Below are positions 21,681 through 33,300 of a DNA stretch of 64,000 nucleotides, in pieces. The first letter of the stretch is position 1, and each line of letters opens with the position of its first letter. Location: contig JABYQS010000081.1 in assembly GCA_022592435.1 (NCBI GenBank), positions 101,829 to 165,828 of the forward strand, given 5' to 3'. A model generated the notes under the pieces. That model was not told where the DNA came from and did no database searches. It saw only the letters and a list, made by a program, of their open reading frames with translations. Position numbers and translations under genes: made by a program. The DNA is from Cerioporus squamosus. Lineage: Eukaryota > Basidiomycota > Agaricomycetes > Polyporales > Polyporaceae.

Positions 21681-22279
21681 GTCGGAGCGGGGCTCGCGGA
21701 GTGCGAACAAAGAGATCTGGTGGCATCGCCACTGTAGGCGCTCTTACTCCCTTCAACTCCTCGTGTAACCACCTCGCTTGGCAGGCTGTCCATCTGGATG
21801 AATACCAACCTGAAGTTCACTGCAAATGGTCCAAGGGACAGGACACATCTACGAATGATAAAAACACGACACTCGGGCTTGGCCTCGCACCTGCAACCAC
21901 CGCGCCAGCAGGCCACCCACCCCACACCGAACCCCAGCGGTACCGTCCAGTACCATATGCTTTGGTGTTGAGCCCTCCAGTATGCGGCACCTTCCAATCA
22001 CGATGAATCTTCGATATATCGGACGTCTGTGTACATCTGACTATGATCCCAAATACATATATACACACGTTTCGTCGCTCGCATGTCGTTCCTCCGCTGC
22101 GTGCTGCTAGTCGCCCTCAGGGCACGCAAGCCCCACTGTGTAACCCCTCACCTAGTATGCAGGATGCCGCCAGATCTACCGCCTGGAAGATGAACAACTA
22201 TCCATGTCGAAATGCAGCGATGATCGTGCCATATTGCATCTTGGCTACTCCGCCGACCGCCGTCTCTCCGCGCGCACAC
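21681..22279. other. Spacer between P450-2 and the MITE
   Basis: No gene recognised. A short stretch at about 22110-22150 resembles the reverse strand near 46840-46870 downstream of the P450 pseudogene, so the inverted duplication seems to extend past the P450 stop. Confidence 0.4.
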
Positions 22280-24725
22280 TTACTTCGCCAACGAGACGCG
22301 GAGCGGCATGGCGAAACCGAGGTCTTCCTTGCCTTCTACGACAGGCACCATCAAGACCGCAGGGGTACGCTTGATGCGCGGCGCGGGGTCAGGGAGCGCG
22401 AACTCGAACGTTTCGAGTATCTCAGCCGCGACCGCCTGCAGCTGGTAGACACTGCGTAGACTTGACGTTAGTCTGGAGCAAAGAGCAGATGCGAGCGCAC
22501 GTACGCGAAGCGCCATCTGGAAAGAGATAGCAGTCAGTCTTGCGGTACATGATACCTATACTGAACCGAGATGGACACTCACCCGATGCATGCGCGGATA
22601 CCAGCGGCTTGAGAGCGACCGTCAGCACGTCACCTATCGCCAAGGAAAGTCACAGCTAGACTCACAGAACGTCAACCTAGATGCCAAGGTATCAGCGATG
22701 TAGTCGCCGGAGAGTCCTGAACTCAGTGACACTCACAAGTTTGCATACACCCCAAGCCTGTGCTGCTTCTCCGACTCGATCCGGAAGAACCTCTCCGGGA
22801 TCCACTGGTCGGCGTCTTCGCCCCACACGGAAGTCAACCTAAAACATGCTCTGCTTCTGTACCTTGTCATCCGAAGGGTGAAGGAGATGTACTCACCGAT
22901 TGTACCCGCAGAAGGAGGTGATCACCGTCTGTCCCTTGTAGATCGGGATTTCAGTGAGGATTTTGCCGTCAGTACCGACGACGGGCTCCGAGAGCGGGAT
23001 AACGTCGTCCTTGCCAGCGACGCGCCAGAGGCAGTACACGACCGGATGGAAACGCAGAGTCTCCTGCAATCACACCGAAGTCAGCTCTGCGAGAGTGATG
23101 CAACGCGCGAACGGGAAACTAACCTTGATTGCAGCAATCAGGTACTTCATGCTGTCCAGGTCCTCCACCGTGAATGTCGGGTCTGGGCGCTCACTCGCGA
23201 TGGCGCGCACTGCACGAATCTCCTCGCGGATGCGGGTCTGGTACTCGGGGTGCTTGCTGAGTTCGTAGAGCATCCAACTGAGCGTGCTCGACGCCGTCTC
23301 CTGGGCCGCAGAGGTGAGGTGGTGCATCTGCGCGAGGACCTCCTTCTCCGTAAGACGGTAGCGTTGGTCCTCGGCATCGTTCGCCTTAACTGGAGACACG
23401 GAACGATGTGTTAGGCTGGGCGCGTGTGCACACAAGTTGAGGGGGGCTTACTGAGGATGCTCATGACGTCGCGCTTGCCGTCGCGATCCGCCTTCTCTTC
23501 GTCCGCGTTGGAATGGTAGAGGTCTCTGCCGATGGCCTCGAACATCTCGTTGAGGTTCTTCGCCCTGCGGTATGCGCGCGCCGGCGTATACTTGGTGTAC
23601 TCGAGAACCTTCTGCGGGAACCACTCGAAGATACCCCGGTAGAGCATGGCCAGCTTCGTCGGGTTCATCTGCACGTCCTGACTGATATGGGATGAACATG
23701 GTCAGGAGCAAGGTTTGAGTCGATAGTGTCATACTCACACAATAGTGGCGTATTCATTAGCCAGAGGGTTCTTGGCATCGTCGAGTGCGCCGAAGTCGTA
23801 GTCGAAGGCCGCTGTATATTAAAGTAAGCATGCTGAACTGGGCACGGGCACGGCGGAGTGTGCACAGTACTGTACCTTCGCCGATGATGTCCAGGGAACC
23901 GCGTGCCAACCACTGATTGACGAGAATGACCGGATCCTTGGGAATCTGTTCCTTCCACTTGCCGATGAGCTATCCGTATGTTTGTGAGCGTCGGGATGAT
24001 CGCGGAGCGGTAGCGGAGATATCTGACCTTGACAGCGGTGCGCTGGAAGAGGGGAACAAATGTCCGCAGCTGTTGGGCGCTGAAAGCGGGGTTCATGACC
24101 TTCCGATGACGTTGATGCACCGACCCTGAGAAGAACCGCTGTTAGCCTCCGCGGGAACGTTAACCAGCAGGAACTGCTTCACCTTCTGACCACAAGATGC
24201 CGGGACCGAACTGCAGGAAGGTCATGGTGTTCATGTCGACACGCTTCGGATAGTTGTAGCCCGACTTGTGCAGGATGTGCTGCAGCGCCTAGTGTGCCGG
24301 TAGCGATCAGCTCCAGTCCAGCGCACGAACGACTATGTCGTGTACCTTTGGGTCCGCTGTCATGATCCCATCTCTCTGTGGTTGTGCAACGGGAGGGTCA
24401 GCGATGGACAGCGAAGGACAAGCTTGCGACTCACCCCAAAGTACGAGCGGATGCGCCAAGTGGCGCCGTACTCGCGCATCCACTGGAAGTCGAGATATCC
24501 CGTATCGGGCTGATAGAAGAGCTGGTGTTCATTTCCTACCCACCTGTGTCAGGAAGCCTGGTCGAGGGGATGCGCGAGCAGTATGAACGCACCGAGCCAC
24601 CACGACGGAGGCTTGGGGCCTCGGAGGTAGCTGAGACTCTTGCGACGGGAGGCTCGCACAACGAGCACGAGCACGACAGCAGCGATCCCAATGAGGGCGA
24701 TAGGTGGGATAGGTGGGAGGGCCAT
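22280..24725 (-). CDS. Cytochrome P450 (P450-2), microsomal
   Basis: A 15-exon minus-strand gene of 539 aa with the same intron positions as P450-1: 24593-24725, 24435-24535, 24346-24375, 24183-24288, 24028-24125, 23876-23969, 23739-23811, 23452-23681, 23124-23389, 22897-23063, 22737-22838, 22666-22676, 22583-22607, 22505-22516 and 22280-22451. It has an N-terminal anchor (PPIALIGIAAVVLVLVVRAS), an I-helix AAQETAS-like segment, K-helix E378-T-L-R381, IPERF, and haem loop F470-S-A-G-I-R-A-C477-I-G. The I-helix reads SAAQETASS where P450-1 has TAAGQETTSS, so the usual second Thr is Ala, which may alter oxygen activation. The start is the ATG at 24725; longer in-frame sequence begins with GTG only. 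A 3' copy survives as a pseudogene at 45869-46716. Confidence 0.9.
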
Positions 24726-24775
24726 CGTGCGGGAGACCTGAATTGGAGGCACTAGGCAGCCATGATGGGGTCAAA

Positions 24776-24788
24776 CTTTATATTTATA
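24776..24788 (-). promoter_or_regulatory. TATA box of P450-2
   Basis: On the minus strand this reads TATAAATATAAAG, ending about 50 bp upstream of the P450-2 ATG. Confidence 0.65.
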
Positions 24789-27479
24789 CCTGGCGGCTCA
24801 CGTTCAAGCGGTAAATCGCATGCTGTAGCGGCTGGGAGACACAACACCCCGCTCGCAGGGCTTGCTCCGATATCGGGGTCTCCGCCGGGCTTCTATCGCT
24901 GGCGATAGTCTTCGTAAGTCGTCACTTCGCCCTAATGGGGTTCTGGAGAGGCTGCCTAACGGTCTCAAGCGGCAGGCCGATGTGGTCGAAGACGCCCGGC
25001 TGCCAAAGGTGAGGTAAAGAAGGAAAAAATGCGTAATTGAGCGATTGGCGGCGCTTCGAAACATCGGATGCACTTAACGACCCGACTGTGGGCATGGGAG
25101 TGATAAGTGTTGGTCCACAAGGCCGGAAAACCACCTTACGAACGTCCTGCAGTATACGTCTTGAGCTCCACGAAATACTGCAATACCCCTTCTGGCTTGA
25201 GTTCGTTCAGATGGCGCACGAGGTGAGCGTGACTCAACCTCCAACCGCTCGTAGGCTCGTAGCCAGCTGTGGGAACGCCGTTGAGCACACCGAGGAAGTT
25301 GATGGACGCTGTTGGCAAAATCCAATGGTTCCTCACCTTCTGACGTCCTAAAGCGCAGCCGTGTTACAATGGATGACAGCTTCGGGGTGCACGAGTTTCC
25401 ACAAAATCTGTCGGTGGAGTCGTACCGAGCTTCTCTTGCAGCATGGTGGTTCTCAGGAAGTCGTATTTCTCCGCCGCAGGGTGACCCTTGATAGCAGGCT
25501 TCTGTCATTAGCTCTCGTCTTGCCCCGTATGGGGCCGCAAACAAGATAGTCGCACCTATGAACGACGCCCGGTTGACAGTTGTATGCCGTGAACGACCAT
25601 GATAAGGAAGAACCGTGGTGTGACCGATATAGAGGGAGCCTGGTTGGCGATGGATGTTGTGAGACCGTCGTTCTGTATTCATCCAGATGACTTGCGCGTC
25701 GGTACAGCCCAGAGCGAGTCGTCGGTCATCGACTTGTCCGTCGGCAACAGCGAGGTAGGGATGCACCAAACCGACCGGGCCATTCAGCGCCAAACAGCTG
25801 CTTCGTCGCAAGAAGTTGTACGGCTTCGGTGCCCTGTGGAGTGGACAGTACCGTTCCAGACCCAGTCCTTGATCCCAGGAAGCCAACCGTTATCACGACT
25901 GGTGTCATTTTCATTCGCATGGCGACCCTCAGGACGGTTGCTGATAGTCAGACCATGACGCGGCTGACGACATAGACTGGAGAAGCATTGGCAGAAGAAG
26001 TACCCTATATCACAGCTCAGAAATTGGTGGATCCAGAGCCAATCCATGATACAGTTTGACAGCGAGAATCAGGGTCCCTCTGATAGTAGGGGTCAGCTAT
26101 GCTCTGCCACTACTGAGAATAGGGACCACTTACCCCGTATCCCTGCCGTAATGCAACACCGCCTTCCTCACCTACGGATGTATCGTAAGGCAATCCTGTC
26201 TCTTTGAGTTACGAGAGTGAGATCCGCATGTCCGCAGAGTCTCACCGGGGCCGACGTCGGAGGCTTTGAGCATATACTCCCCTAGGTTTGGGCCGATGAG
26301 CAGGAGCAGGTACTGGTAGAGTCACCGTAGAGTTGCGAGTTGTGACGGGCGCTCAGTTACAGGACGGCGAGCTGGCAGACGAACCTGACACGTGGCGGTT
26401 CAACTCTTCCGGCGATTGCCGCCTGCTTATTCGAACCACCTTTATAAGCGTCATGTTCTGCCACTGGCATGTCCTCGACCATCTCATCACTTCGTCATAC
26501 ATCTCTGCCAGCAATGAATGAAGCTTTATTGACTCAACATTGTGAATTCAACCTGTTTCGCTGACTTTGCCCGCATGGGTCGCCAGAACATTTCCCTACC
26601 TTGTACGTCCTCGATGCTCATTTCTATGACGTTGTCTCTTATACCGCAACGACTAGGCCTTGCTGATCTGGATTTTCTAGGATTACGCACTCGCGAAGGG
26701 CCTGGGTGAGCTGCGTACGACATCGCTCAGTCACCACTTGTCATCACCTTCGGTATACCGGCGACTCTTCAAAACTTCACGCTCTGCCCGACCCGTACTA
26801 GTTTCCAGTGCAGTCAGCAGCCCCCGCTGGACATGACTCGGAGTCACTCGCTGGCACTACTAGTAGCCGGTACGTACTAAAAATGTACTCCGCGAACCCC
26901 GACTGGTCTGATGGTGCGAATTGCCGGAACCCTCAGCATGCTTTATATGTCACTACCCGTAACCCTGCTGCGGGGCCTGCAGGTGATGATAACCTGGGTC
27001 CTGGTGACAACTGCTCTCAAGCTACAGTCCAGGCCCGCAAAGCCGGGGTGAGTCACAATTGTGCCGAAACACTGAATCTTTAGGCTACTGCTCAAGGCGG
27101 ATACCGTAGACGCACACGAACCACTTATCACTACGTACGTAAGGGCATTCAAACACCGCCGGAGATATCACAAGTACGAGAACATACCAAGAACATACCG
27201 ACTCCTGAGGAGACTCCCCAGGAGTTCCACTCATCACTGGCCAGTCACACTTCGCACATTACCAGATGTGCCATTTGGCTGAGCGCACTTCAATCTTCAA
27301 CGTTGCTGCGATGCCGTTGGCTCGGGGGAAGCCGTGACCACATTGACACAGGGAATGGCTCGCCTCTGCGCTAGCCTGCGATTGTATCCTCAGAATGTTC
27401 AGATGCTTGTTTTTCACGTTAGTGCGGGTTTTTCATTGCAGGCAGACGTCGGAGCGTGGTCGTGCTGTCCGCGTCCTTC
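24789..27479. other. Gene-poor, possibly decayed region
   Basis: There is no intact gene. On the minus strand a protein-like stretch runs between about 25500 and 25136 (for example ILPTASINFLGVLNGVPTAG and LKPEGVLQYFVELKTYTAG), but its frame is interrupted by stops and shifts and no family is recognised. It could be the remnant of a gene. The rest shows only short open frames. Confidence 0.4.
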
Positions 27480-28470
27480 TTGCATGGACGATGCAAGTAA
27501 AAGTGGGCTCGTCGCACTCCCCCTTGGTGACGACCTTGCAGAGGTAAGTCAGTTACATTCTCGTTGTACAGCGCAGCTGAGAAACACCACTTACAGCTTC
27601 GCAGGACGCGTCATGGCGGACGACGCATCAGCCAGAGCGCTTGCCCACCACGCAGCCTTTCTTTCTAAGCTGTCATTCTCACCTGTACGTGCACGAGGTC
27701 CCTTCTGTCTCGATTCACTCACTGAGCACGTTATGACCTCGTCGGAAGCACAGAATCGGCTCTTGAACTCCCTTCTGTACCGAGGCTGCTTCGACCCTGG
27801 CCAGCCTGCATGCGGCGCTAAGTACTCTCCGTGACTACCTCCACGATCTGTCGATACTCTTTGTTACCCGACACATATCCAGCCATCCGCACCCTCTTGG
27901 CGAGAAGCCTGCGCACCTCTGGCACGTTTCCGGTGGTGCTCAAGACCAGATATCGAAGACACTCCGCGCATGCCTTCCCAAGACGCTGGCATCGTTCGCG
28001 CACCTCCTCACATGCCAGTCCTCTGCCGCCCGCACCTCTGGACGCTCGAGTACGACGACACGATCGAGGTCATCGCCCGTCTCGCCGACTATGACCACTC
28101 TCGGCGCCTCATCACTTGCTCGCTGATCGAGTCGCTGGAGGCTGGACTGCTCCCGTTCCAGCTGGAGGGAGACAGGGTCGGCGGCGTGGACGGGTATCTG
28201 CTGTACCTGTATCGCGTGCGCTGCAAGTCGCAGCTTGAGCGGCTGACGCGGATGATGAACTCAGAGGAAGACACGCTCAGAGTGGGGGTGGTGACGACGG
28301 CTGATGAAGTGGAGACCAGCGAGGAGGATAGCGGCGATTCCGACTACGTCTGCGGGGATGAGGAGTCGTGGGACGAGGACGATGTGCGGTCGGGAAATGT
28401 CGATGAGGGATCGGACGAGGATGCTACCTCCGACGATGAGAAAGAGGTAAATACGGAGGATGGGGAATAG
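27480..28470 (+). pseudogene. Broken hypothetical gene, possibly F-box/LRR-like
   Basis: Protein-like stretches fall in different frames: FAGRVMADDASARALAHHAA (about 27597), AASTLASLHAALSTLRDYLH (about 27790), and from 27970 a 166-codon frame ending at 28470 with a strongly acidic tail (ETSEEDSGDSDYVCGDEES). Candidate introns exist (GTAAGT at 27545; GTACGT at 27686 to AGCACAG). No arrangement I found gives one open frame, because a stop or shift lies near 27750 and another near 28000. The short-helix composition with a late acidic tail reminds me of agaricomycete F-box proteins, but no F-box is seen. The product is unknown. Confidence 0.35.
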
Positions 28471-28576
28471 GGCAAGGCAAGGGCGGCACTACACAATAGA
28501 CCATACGGTCCCATGGTGCTGCACACCGTACTGGTCGTCTATGCATTGTGGTCCAGCTACACGTCTTATTCAGTTT

Positions 28577-29906
28577 CTATGCCTTCCAGAACTCCGTCCA
28601 TGGCTGCAGCTGTCTATACTCTACCGGCTGCGTCCCGCGGATGATATCCTGTCCTTGAATGAGCCGCAGCTCACGCCCACGCATGCGCTTGATCTTGCGC
28701 ATCGGCTCGCGCGCGTCGAGCTCCTCGTCCGTCGCCAGCCGCTCTTCCTCCGGCAGCTCCAGCGCCGCCTCGTGCGTCAGCACCAGCATCGCGTGCGTCT
28801 TGCTCAGCGCGTGGGACACTGCGCGTGAGAGCGGTGTCTCCCCGCCCGCGACGGTCTCCTGGGCCTGGGAAGTGGCAGCCGGGTCGAAGTGCCCGATAAC
28901 GAGCGCAGAGAAGAGGTCGCCGACGCCGGAGAAGTAGCCTGGTAGACAGGGGAAGCACTGGGCATGCACGAGGTCTCCGTCGGCGGAAGACGCGATGCAT
29001 GCGAGGTAGTCGCTGTCGGAGGTGTCGGATGGGGGTCGCAAGTGCGAAGGGAGGAAGTCCTTTAGCCACGCCTTGAGAGGGATCGAGCTGATAACAACGT
29101 GCGGGACCTTGTAGGTCTCGTGGAGCGTCTTGATGGCCTGACGGAGGGATTTCCCATCCGTGATAGTTATGCCTGTGAGGACTCTGTGTGCAGGGTGAGC
29201 ACAGCACACGAAGGCAATAGCGACTGCCCGCCTACTCTACTTCGAACCAGTTTGGTGTGATTATGGTGGCTAAAGGAAGGGCGGATTGGTAGATCGGGAC
29301 GACCTCCGGAGAGACATATAATCGGCCGGAATCCCCCAGTACGGCTGGGTGAATCTCCCCTTAGCACTTGCGAAATAGTCAGAAGGTGGATGGCGACACA
29401 CGATCTAGCAAGTATATGAGGTCCGGCTTCCGTTCCCGTAGCCTCTTTGCGAGGCCGGTCACGGCAGCGGTTGCTTCTGCTCCTGGAATGTATCCCGTAA
29501 GAAGTCGTTGGGGAACAAGGAGCTCGTTCTGCTCCATGATAGAAAAGATATTCGACAGCTCCTCTGCTGTGGCTCTTGACCCGCCGAAACGGCCATATCC
29601 TATCAAACCAGTCATCACTAACATGCACAGCCGACATGGACTATATTATTACCTGAGTGGTTAGAAAAATTGACAGTGTTTACGACCTGCCGAGGTTAGA
29701 TGAGTAGGAAGTAGGGTAACGAAGAAGCTAAGCTTCTCCCGAATCGCGGAAGCAGCCTAGCTTCCGAAATTTGATCAACTCACATCGACATCGTATCCCA
29801 GGCACTGCAACGGAAAGACCGCGGCCTTCCCGCCGACATAACCATACGCAACGTGCGACTGGATGCTGAGAATGCGTCTGCAAGTCTTGAAACCTGCTGT
29901 CGCCAT
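28577..29906 (-). CDS. Pyridoxal kinase
   Basis: A five-exon minus-strand gene of 356 aa: 29784-29906, 29653-29686, 29402-29599, 29236-29344 and 28577-29183. All introns are GT-AG and the phases sum correctly. It phosphorylates pyridoxal, pyridoxine and pyridoxamine with ATP in the cytosol (vitamin B6 salvage); the yeast homologue is BUD16. Evidence: N-terminal [19 protein letters not shown] (substrate site, family signature), [17 protein letters not shown], the [15 protein letters not shown]-site strand formed across a splice junction, [10 protein letters not shown], the [12 protein letters not shown] strand, and the ribokinase-superfamily anion-hole motif G241-V-G-D244 followed by [10 protein letters not shown]. 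Length fits the family. A C-terminal extension ([12 protein letters not shown]) follows the core. It is divergent from the START-domain gene. Confidence 0.93.
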
Positions 29907-30397
29907 CGAACGTGGTGGTTGTGTGCTACGTACACGCGCTCTTTACCAAACCCGCTCTTGACGTTTTCTTATGACTCGATTCGAGCTTAAGAGAATGATA
30001 GTAAGTTATAAGTACGCAGTTACTGACTTGGATTTTACTGAGGTTAGTTATCCTCCAGTTATCCCCTCATGATTGGTAAATGCCACATAAGTGATTTCAT
30101 TTACACGCCCATATATGGAACTATGACGCAGTCACAACCTGCGTCGGGCGTCGGGTGTCGGGCGTCGGGAGCTTTGCTGCTTGGCCTCAGACCATCACCA
30201 CCCCATCCGCCGCCTCCGCCGAGTTGGTTATACACGACGCGGAATACAACTCCTGATCCTTTGCTCGTCTGTATACTCGTACTCGCGGCGACAACGTGGC
30301 GTTCTTCACGTGGACTACCGGTACCCTCGTACCATAATTAACCTTCTTCCTCGATTCTGCGACGACCTCCGACGACTACTTTACTACTCTTAATACG
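29907..30397. other. Divergent promoter region
   Basis: About 490 bp between the ATGs of pyridoxal kinase (minus) and the START-domain gene (plus). It holds a CGTCGGG minisatellite and no gene. Confidence 0.6.
30142..30169. repeat. 7-bp tandem repeat (CGTCGGG)x4
   Basis: Four units, the third reading TGTCGGG, in the shared upstream region of two divergent genes. Confidence 0.8.
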
Positions 30398-33300
30398 ATG
30401 GATGGTACAAGGTACGCCAAGGACCTTCTAGGAGGTGAACGCAACCCATGAATGTGTCTGACGTTGGCACACGCGTAGACTACGGCAATCGTGGTACGCA
30501 GCACTCGACAATGCTCAAGCACATTTCCGACAACTCCTCACATCCCATGCATCTTCCGAATGGAAGCGTATTCCGGTAGCCAGCGACGTCGGCTCCCCCG
30601 TCAGCAAGGGCAAGGCTCGTGCTTCCACCGTTCCCGAGCTCTCCGATGTCATCCTCCATCGCCGTGCTAGCAAGTCTGGGGATAACATCTACCGTGCTGT
30701 ACTGGAGCTCCCTGTAGGCGACGAACCATTATCGCTCGGTGCATGGAAATCTGTCCTGGTTACTCCGGAGTTGCGGAAGGAGTGGGACCCTGCAGTCGAA
30801 AGCGCGCAGTTGCTGGAGATGTTTGACCAGGCGACGCGCATCTCGAAGGTGAATTTCACGCTTGGGTGGCCAGCCAAGTGAGTACATAGTCATTGTGCAT
30901 GAAATCCAGCCACCCATTCCATGCTAGCCCGCGAGACGCAGTAACGATCTCGCGCACCTTCAATGACGCCACCACTCTCATCGACATCTCTACCTCCCTG
31001 CCGCGTTCTCCCGACGAGCCGACATATCTGAGACCGTCTCCTCCATACGTGCGTTCTGATGTTGCATGTGAGTCTTTCTTGTCATTGTCTCGTTCCGGCC
31101 AGTCAAGTAGTCAGACGGCTAGCCCATCTCAGTGGATTGTCTGCGGATGTGCTAGGTGTAGCGAACGGGTACCGTTCCTACTCGGCCGACTCTTCAGTAT
31201 GTCTGAGCCAGGGCATCTCTCACAGACGTTTTTTCTGCCTTCGTGGAAGGATATGCAAGTCACCTTGAGGCTATGACATGTCGTCGTGCGCCCAGCAGCC
31301 TTTTACCGAGGGCTTCAGCCCATGTATCCACTGCTGGACACACCCTAAGCATAGATCAAGTATGACTAGCGTGACCTTTCTTGCAGTTATACGTTCGACA
31401 ATCGGGTTCATTCGAGATATCCGTGTCCACCGTGTAACGGCGTGTCATATGCTGGACATACTGAATCGATGTTCACCATGTTGTACAAAGTGTATCGACA
31501 TGGTGTGCGGAGGCATTCCCGGGTGTCCGTATGTTCTTGCAGTCGTCTATCTCTGTTGTGAGGCAGAGCAGAGTAGCCTCCACCGCCACACTATACAGAA
31601 AGAGAAAAGTGTTGGGCAAAGAAGAGCAAGGGCCCCGTATTCGCTTCCGCGAGGCTGGTGGTCGACAGGCCAACAGGCTGCTACGTCCTCATAGTTTCGT
31701 GGTGGCCGACACTCGAAGTCCCTCGATTTTGTGCAATGGTTCTATCTAGTGAAGTCGAGTATGTACTGACTCATACTAGTGTTTGCTTGGTGCATACAGT
31801 GCATACAGCCCCAAGGCACGGAACAGGGCCCGCGAACAAATGTGACGAAGCTACGCATCACCTGCTTTTGGCAACACAACTTCCGGCTGGTGTGGAGCTT
31901 CACCTCCCCGTCGAGCCTCGCTCAGCAGCTCAGCGCCATGACGGTGGGTTTGTATAAGACAGTTCAACAGCGGGGCGCTCGTGTTCCCCTCCTGATCGGT
32001 TACGGAAACGGCGTATCGATCGAGCGAGTACGCTTCGCGATCGACAGAGAGGCGCTCACAGTAGACTACTCCATCGTACCTGAAGACGACGAGGACCATC
32101 GATCCACGGAACACAGTATGGAGGAGTTGCATACGTTACGCCAGATACGACGACTCATTCGGTCTGTGGAGTTTTCCTTGCCCTCTGCCCATGGATGGGA
32201 CGTGCAACTGTCGACGAAGGGATCCTCGGAAGTTGCTCAACTTCCTTGGACAGCACAGGCTACTCGCGCTGCATCCTCCTCACCAGGCTCCGATAGCACT
32301 CCCGGAGAGCAACCAAAGTTCACATTCTCTGTCAAACATGCGTCGTTGCCTAACGATCACTCCGTGCTGAAGGTTCGCGTTGTCATCGAGCTATCCGGTC
32401 CATCTAGCGGTCTGCGGCTGAACGGCATACCCCAACCGATTGAAGAGCTAGAACCTCGAGATCCTGCATCGTTCTTCATCTCTCAATCGATGTTCCAGGA
32501 CGCCTCTAGCGTTGCCGAACAGAGTCTTCATACTCAGGCCTCCGTTGCTAGCTCTGCCACCGCTACCACCGCTGCTACGAGCACGTCCAGGACATCGACG
32601 ATAGGTGACAGGCCACAGATTGTGCGCACGCAAACAGAACGGTCAGCTGGAGCGGAGAAGTCCATCCTCTCGCGTGTAAAACGCAATTACATCTATTTCT
32701 CTTCGTTACTGCAAGAGCCGGAGGCGAAGTGGAAGCAAAGTAAGTGATGATCTCGTTCATCGGCCGTATGACCATTCTGAGGCGTTGTTTTAGCGGTTGA
32801 GGCTCGTGGAGTATCGGTGTCGCAGCTCGACTCCATTGATCCCACCTTGGTTGTGTATCGTGCAGAGGCGACGTTCGTAGGCATTAGCCTATGGGACCTT
32901 TACGCCGCTATTACGACTCCAGGTGCACGAGCGTATTGGGACAAGCAGTATGATGACGCAGTGCTCCTCGACGACGTCAACGAGTTGACTGAATTGTGGC
33001 ACTTCAAGACCAAGCCCGCATGGCCCGTGAAGTGAGTGTCACTGTCAGACTCAACGATATCTTGCTCACCAGCGCGATCCACAGTGGTCGCGACATGGTC
33101 GTCCTGAAGACGGTCTACAAGTCTCCCACAACTGTGCATGTCTTCGCCTTCTCCGCTGACGACCCAAATCTGTTCCCGCAGATCCCCCCTGTAGACCCTA
33201 GTGTCATCCGTACGCAGGTCGATCTGCAGGGCTGGGCGATCGAAGCCTTATCGCCCAACACCACGCTGGTCACGCTTCTGGAGCAGTCCGACCCCAAGGG

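Noticed and set aside
21578..21997. Minus-strand frame upstream of FunK1-1 (MDSLPSEVVTRGVEG...) as its first exon
   Set aside because: It runs into the MITE and does not resemble the N-terminus of FunK1-2. Removing the MITE does not restore a matching frame.
25074..25886. 270-codon minus-strand open frame
   Set aside because: No domain or coherent composition. A more protein-like segment overlaps it in another frame, so it is kept only as part of a decayed region.
30142..30169. CRISPR-like short repeat
   Set aside because: A 7-bp microsatellite without spacers in a eukaryotic genome. No CRISPR array is present anywhere in the window.
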